A stretch of 54,288 nucleotides of DNA from Granulicella sp. (lineage in GTDB: Bacteria; Acidobacteriota; Terriglobia; Terriglobales; Acidobacteriaceae), in assembly GCA_027365345.1 (NCBI GenBank), contig DAHXNO010000135.1, positions 1-54,288 on the forward strand, in the 5' to 3' direction. The notes beneath the pieces were generated by a model. That model saw only the letters and a program-made list of their open reading frames with translations. It searched no databases and had not been told where the DNA came from. Position numbers and translations under genes: made by a program. Below, piece by piece: positions 51,634-54,288 of the stretch (position 1 is the stretch's first letter; the number at the start of each line of letters is the position of its first letter).

Positions 51634-53076
51634 TTAAACGTTCACCGCCATCCCCTCGACTGCCGCGAAGCCGTCCAGCAGGCTCTCCGCCAGCGTCGGA
51701 TGGGCGTGGATGGTGAACATCAGCTCTTCTACGGTCGCCTCCAGCTCCAGAGCCACCACGCACTCGGCGATCAGCTCGGTGGCCTGCGGACCGATGATGT
51801 GTACCCCCAGCACCTCGCCGTAGCGGGCATCGGAGACCACCTTCACAAAGCCCTCATGGGAGTCGATGATCGTGGCCTTGGAGTTACCCATAAAGGGAAA
51901 CTTACCCACCTTCACCGCATAGCCCTGCTCCCTGGCCTGAGCCTCGGTGAGTCCCACGCTGCCGATCTGGGGATCGCAGTAGGTGCAGCCGGGAACGCGC
52001 TCCTTGCGCACCGGACGGGCGTACTTCCCAGCCAGTTTGCTGGCCACCACGATGCCGCTCATGCCGCCCACATGCGCCAGTTGCGGCAGCCCCACCACAA
52101 TATCTCCAATGGCATAGACGCCGGGCTCGGTGGTCTCCATCCACTCATTCACCGGAATGAAACCGCGATCCAGGGTGATGTTCACCTTGTCGAGGCCGAT
52201 GTCGCTGGTGCGCGGCCCACGGCCCACGGCCACCAGCACCTTCTCGGCCTCCTTCACCTGGGGCTTACCTGCGGCATCGCTAAAGCTTACCTTGATGCCG
52301 GCCGCGGTCTTCTCCAGTTTCTCTACCTTGCAGCCGGTATTCACCTCAATGCCCCGCTTCTTGTAGGCGCGGGTAAGCTCTTTCGAGACCTCTTCGTCCT
52401 CCACGGGCACGATGCGGGGGAGCATCTCCAGGATGGTCACCTCTGCGCCAAAGCTGCGGAAGATGGAGGCAAACTCTACCCCGACGGCGCCCGAGCCGAT
52501 TACGATCAGCGACTTGGGCGGCGCCGACAGGGTGAGGATCTCCATGTTTGTGAGAATCGTCTCATCGGCCTGGTAACCGGGCAGCATGCGGGCGTCGGAA
52601 CCGGTGGCCAGCACTACCTTCTTGCCCAGAACCGAAGTCACCGTCTTCTTATCCGCTGCGGTTACTTCGAGGGTGAAAACGCCATCCCTGGCTGGGCCGG
52701 TCAGCCTTCCATGACCACGCACCACGGTGATCTTGTTCTTCTTCATCAGGAAGTCCAGGCCCTTGGTGTGTTTGGTCACAATCTCATTTTTGCGTTTGAG
52801 CAGGTTCTCCCAGTTCAGCCGGGGAGCGGAGACGCCGTCGATGCCGTAGCTCTCAGCGTGCTTCAGATGGTCCCAGACCTCTGCGGAGAACAGCATGGCC
52901 TTGGTGGGGATGCAACCCCAGTGCAGGCAGGTTCCTCCCAGCTTGTCGGTCTTTTCGATCAGGGCGACCTTCAGGCCAAGCTGCGCGGCGCGGATGCCGC
53001 AGGTGTAGCCCGCCGGCCCACCGCCGACGATGACCAGATCATAGATAGTCTCTGCCACGGGATGCACTCCATTCAT
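51634..53076 (-). CDS. lpdA: dihydrolipoamide dehydrogenase (E3)
   Basis: The flavoprotein that re-oxidises dihydrolipoamide on E2 with NAD+. VGGGPAGYTCGIRAAQLG binds FAD; the redox disulfide is in GGTCLHWGCIPTK; the NAD motif is IGSGAVGVEFASIF; the C-terminal HAHPTLAE carries the catalytic His-Glu pair. The usual GGTCLNVGCIP reads LHW here, a variant seen in several phyla. The first in-frame ATG is 53076; GTG at 53058, with GGAG eight bases upstream, may be the true start. lipB and E2 follow. Confidence 0.95.
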   Translation of the reverse strand: MNGVHPVAETIYDLVIVGGGPAGYTCGIRAAQLGLKVALIEKTDKLGGTCLHWGCIPTKAMLFSAEVWDHLKHAESYGIDGVSAPRLNWENLLKRKNEIVTKHTKGLDFLMKKNKITVVRGHGRLTGPARDGVFTLEVTAADKKTVTSVLGKKVVLATGSDARMLPGYQADETILTNMEILTLSAPPKSLIVIGSGAVGVEFASIFRSFGAEVTILEMLPRIVPVEDEEVSKELTRAYKKRGIEVNTGCKVEKLEKTAAGIKVSFSDAAGKPQVKEAEKVLVAVGRGPRTSDIGLDKVNITLDRGFIPVNEWMETTEPGVYAIGDIVVGLPQLAHVGGMSGIVVASKLAGKYARPVRKERVPGCTYCDPQIGSVGLTEAQAREQGYAVKVGKFPFMGNSKATIIDSHEGFVKVVSDARYGEVLGVHIIGPQATELIAECVVALELEATVEELMFTIHAHPTLAESLLDGFAAVEGMAVNV

Positions 53077-53327
53077 CAAGTCTGCCGCAGGTTGAGCGAG
53101 GCTTCGCGCAGCAGTCTTCCAGCTTCACTGGAATCTCTAGTTTACGGCAACTGCTCTCTGGCCGTGGCCGACCCGCATTGGCACTGGGCCGTAGAGTCTG
53201 GGGCCGCGCAGCATCAGTTCGTTGCTCAGGGTGCAAGGCCTGGCAGCCGCCGGGTTCATCGCCCGCGCTGGGCTGCGAGTCTTCTTGCCCGGCCTCCAGA
53301 AACACCTCGCGGTGGCTCCCAGAAGCC

Positions 53328-54288
53328 TTACAGCAGATTGGCGGCGTCTTTGGCGAAGTACGTGACGATGAACTCAGCGCCTGCGCGGCGGATGCCGAGC
53401 AGGCTCTCCAGCATGGCGCGCTCCGGCTCCAGCCAGCCGCGTTGGAAGGCGGCCTGCAGCATGGAGTACTCGCCTGACACCTGGTAGGCCCCCATGGGCA
53501 GATCGAAGCGGTTGCGCGCCTCGCGGATCACATCCAGATAGGGCATGGCGGGCTTCATAAGCAGCATATCCGCACCCTCGGCAATGTCCTGCTCTATCTC
53601 CCGCATCGCTTCGCGCAGGTTGGCCGCATCCATCTGATAGGTCCGCCGGTCGCCAAACTGCGGAGCGGAGCCGGCGGCTTCGCGGAAGGGTCCGTAAAAG
53701 GCTGAAGCAAACTTCGCGGCGTAGCTGAGGATCGGGGTGTTGGAGTTGCCTGCCTGGTCCAGGGCGGAGCGAATGGCTCCCACCCGGCCGTCCATCATGT
53801 CGCTGGGCGCAACCACGTCCGCCCCGGCCTGGGCCAGGGATACTGCAGTGGAGGCCAGCAGCGCCACGCTGGGGTCGTTCTCCACCACAAAGCTCTCGCC
53901 TTGCCTGCGCACCACGCCGCAGTGCCCGTGCGAGGTGTATTCGCACAGGCAGACATCAGCCATCATTACCAGGCTAGCGGCAGCCGAGGTCTTCTTGAGA
54001 GCGCGCAGACCGCGCTGCACGATGCCATCCTCCGCCCAGGCGCCGCTGCCCTCTTCGTCCTTGGTCTCTGGAACGCCGAACAGAAGCAAGCCCCCGATTC
54101 CCAGCGCGGCACAAACCTCGGCCTCTTTCACAGCCTCGTCGATGGAGAGGTTGAAGACTCCGGGCATGCTGCCGATCTCGCGCCGGACCCCCACCCCTTC
54201 GCAGAGAAATACAGGGTAGATCAGCGCGGAGGGTTCCAGGCGCGTTTCGCGGACAAGGGACCGCAGTGCGGCCGAGGAGCGCATACGG
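53328..54288 (-). CDS. hemB: porphobilinogen synthase (5-aminolevulinate dehydratase), 5'-partial
   Basis: Joins two 5-aminolevulinates to porphobilinogen in heme synthesis. The zinc-type cysteine cluster [14 protein letters not shown] is present, as are the two active-site lysines ([27 protein letters not shown]). The window ends at the N-terminus: an in-frame ATG sits at 54284, but family members usually have a further 8-15 residues before RSSAALR, so the real start is probably outside. 248 bases separate it from lpdA; a small hairpin TTCCAG/CTGGAA (53117-53133) lies in that gap. Confidence 0.94.
   Translation of the reverse strand, partial: RMRSSAALRSLVRETRLEPSALIYPVFLCEGVGVRREIGSMPGVFNLSIDEAVKEAEVCAALGIGGLLLFGVPETKDEEGSGAWAEDGIVQRGLRALKKTSAAASLVMMADVCLCEYTSHGHCGVVRRQGESFVVENDPSVALLASTAVSLAQAGADVVAPSDMMDGRVGAIRSALDQAGNSNTPILSYAAKFASAFYGPFREAAGSAPQFGDRRTYQMDAANLREAMREIEQDIAEGADMLLMKPAMPYLDVIREARNRFDLPMGAYQVSGEYSMLQAAFQRGWLEPERAMLESLLGIRRAGAEFIVTYFAKDAANLL

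Noticed and set aside
51541-53487. 648-codon plus-strand frame opposite lpdA
   Set aside because: Antisense to a complete dihydrolipoamide dehydrogenase; His/Gly/Leu-rich shadow.
1-54288. tRNA, rRNA, CRISPR arrays, transposases and prophage genes
   Set aside because: Looked for in all gaps; no TTCGA-type T-arm, direct-repeat array, transposase motif or integrase was found.

Overview
The window is GC-rich, densely coded chromosomal DNA with no phage, plasmid, insertion-sequence, CRISPR, rRNA or tRNA signal. The gene content is that of a Gram-negative, saprophytic heterotroph: lpxC (lipid A), a lipoprotein, secreted glycosidases with twin-arginine leaders, a diheme c-type cytochrome of the kind common in Acidobacteriota, and many GTG/TTG starts preceded by strong GGAGG sites. 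An acidobacterium of the Terriglobia type fits best; this is inferred from protein style, not from a marker gene.

Layout. 1-9 kb: secreted M3 peptidase and gamma-glutamyltransferase (convergent), then a heat-shock pair (Hsp20, ClpB) split by a very strong terminator, and a SAM methyltransferase. 9-21 kb: an envelope-glycan region with five large polytopic membrane proteins, four of them GT-C glycosyltransferase-like and one a more tentative membrane protein, a UbiA-family protein with decaprenyl-phosphate phosphoribosyltransferase signatures, a UDP-galactopyranose-mutase-like flavoprotein and a small membrane-anchored protein. This is the best candidate for an undescribed system: lipid-linked pentofuranose (arabinan-like) glycan assembly. 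21-27 kb: housekeeping (folK, lpxC, M20 peptidase, maf, hexose-6-phosphate mutarotase, an endonuclease III-like protein lacking the usual lysine). 27.6-33 kb: TAT-exported GH3 enzyme, phosphoesterase/phospholipase C family protein, isoaspartyl peptidase. 33-37.7 kb: CDP-alcohol phosphatidyltransferase, greA, ruvX, mltG, a lipoprotein, a diheme cytochrome c. 37.8-41.3 kb: Gfo/Idh/MocA oxidoreductase with a small partner, then a HipA-like kinase next to a DUF3037 protein. 41.8-48.5 kb: a three-gene minus-strand operon for exported plant-polysaccharide breakdown (GH127-type, GtaA-like, six-hairpin-type). 48.9-54.3 kb: 2-oxoacid dehydrogenase E2, lipB, lpdA, and hemB running off the window end.

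How genes work together. LipB makes the lipoyl groups carried by the two lipoyl domains of E2, and LpdA re-oxidises them; no E1 is in the window. In the glycan region the UbiA gene overlaps the next GT-C gene by ATGA, and a mirror-image pair of TATACT boxes lies between it and a divergent GT-C paralogue, which suggests joint expression. Start codons were refined wherever a ribosome binding site or an overlap decides them; these choices are stated per entry.
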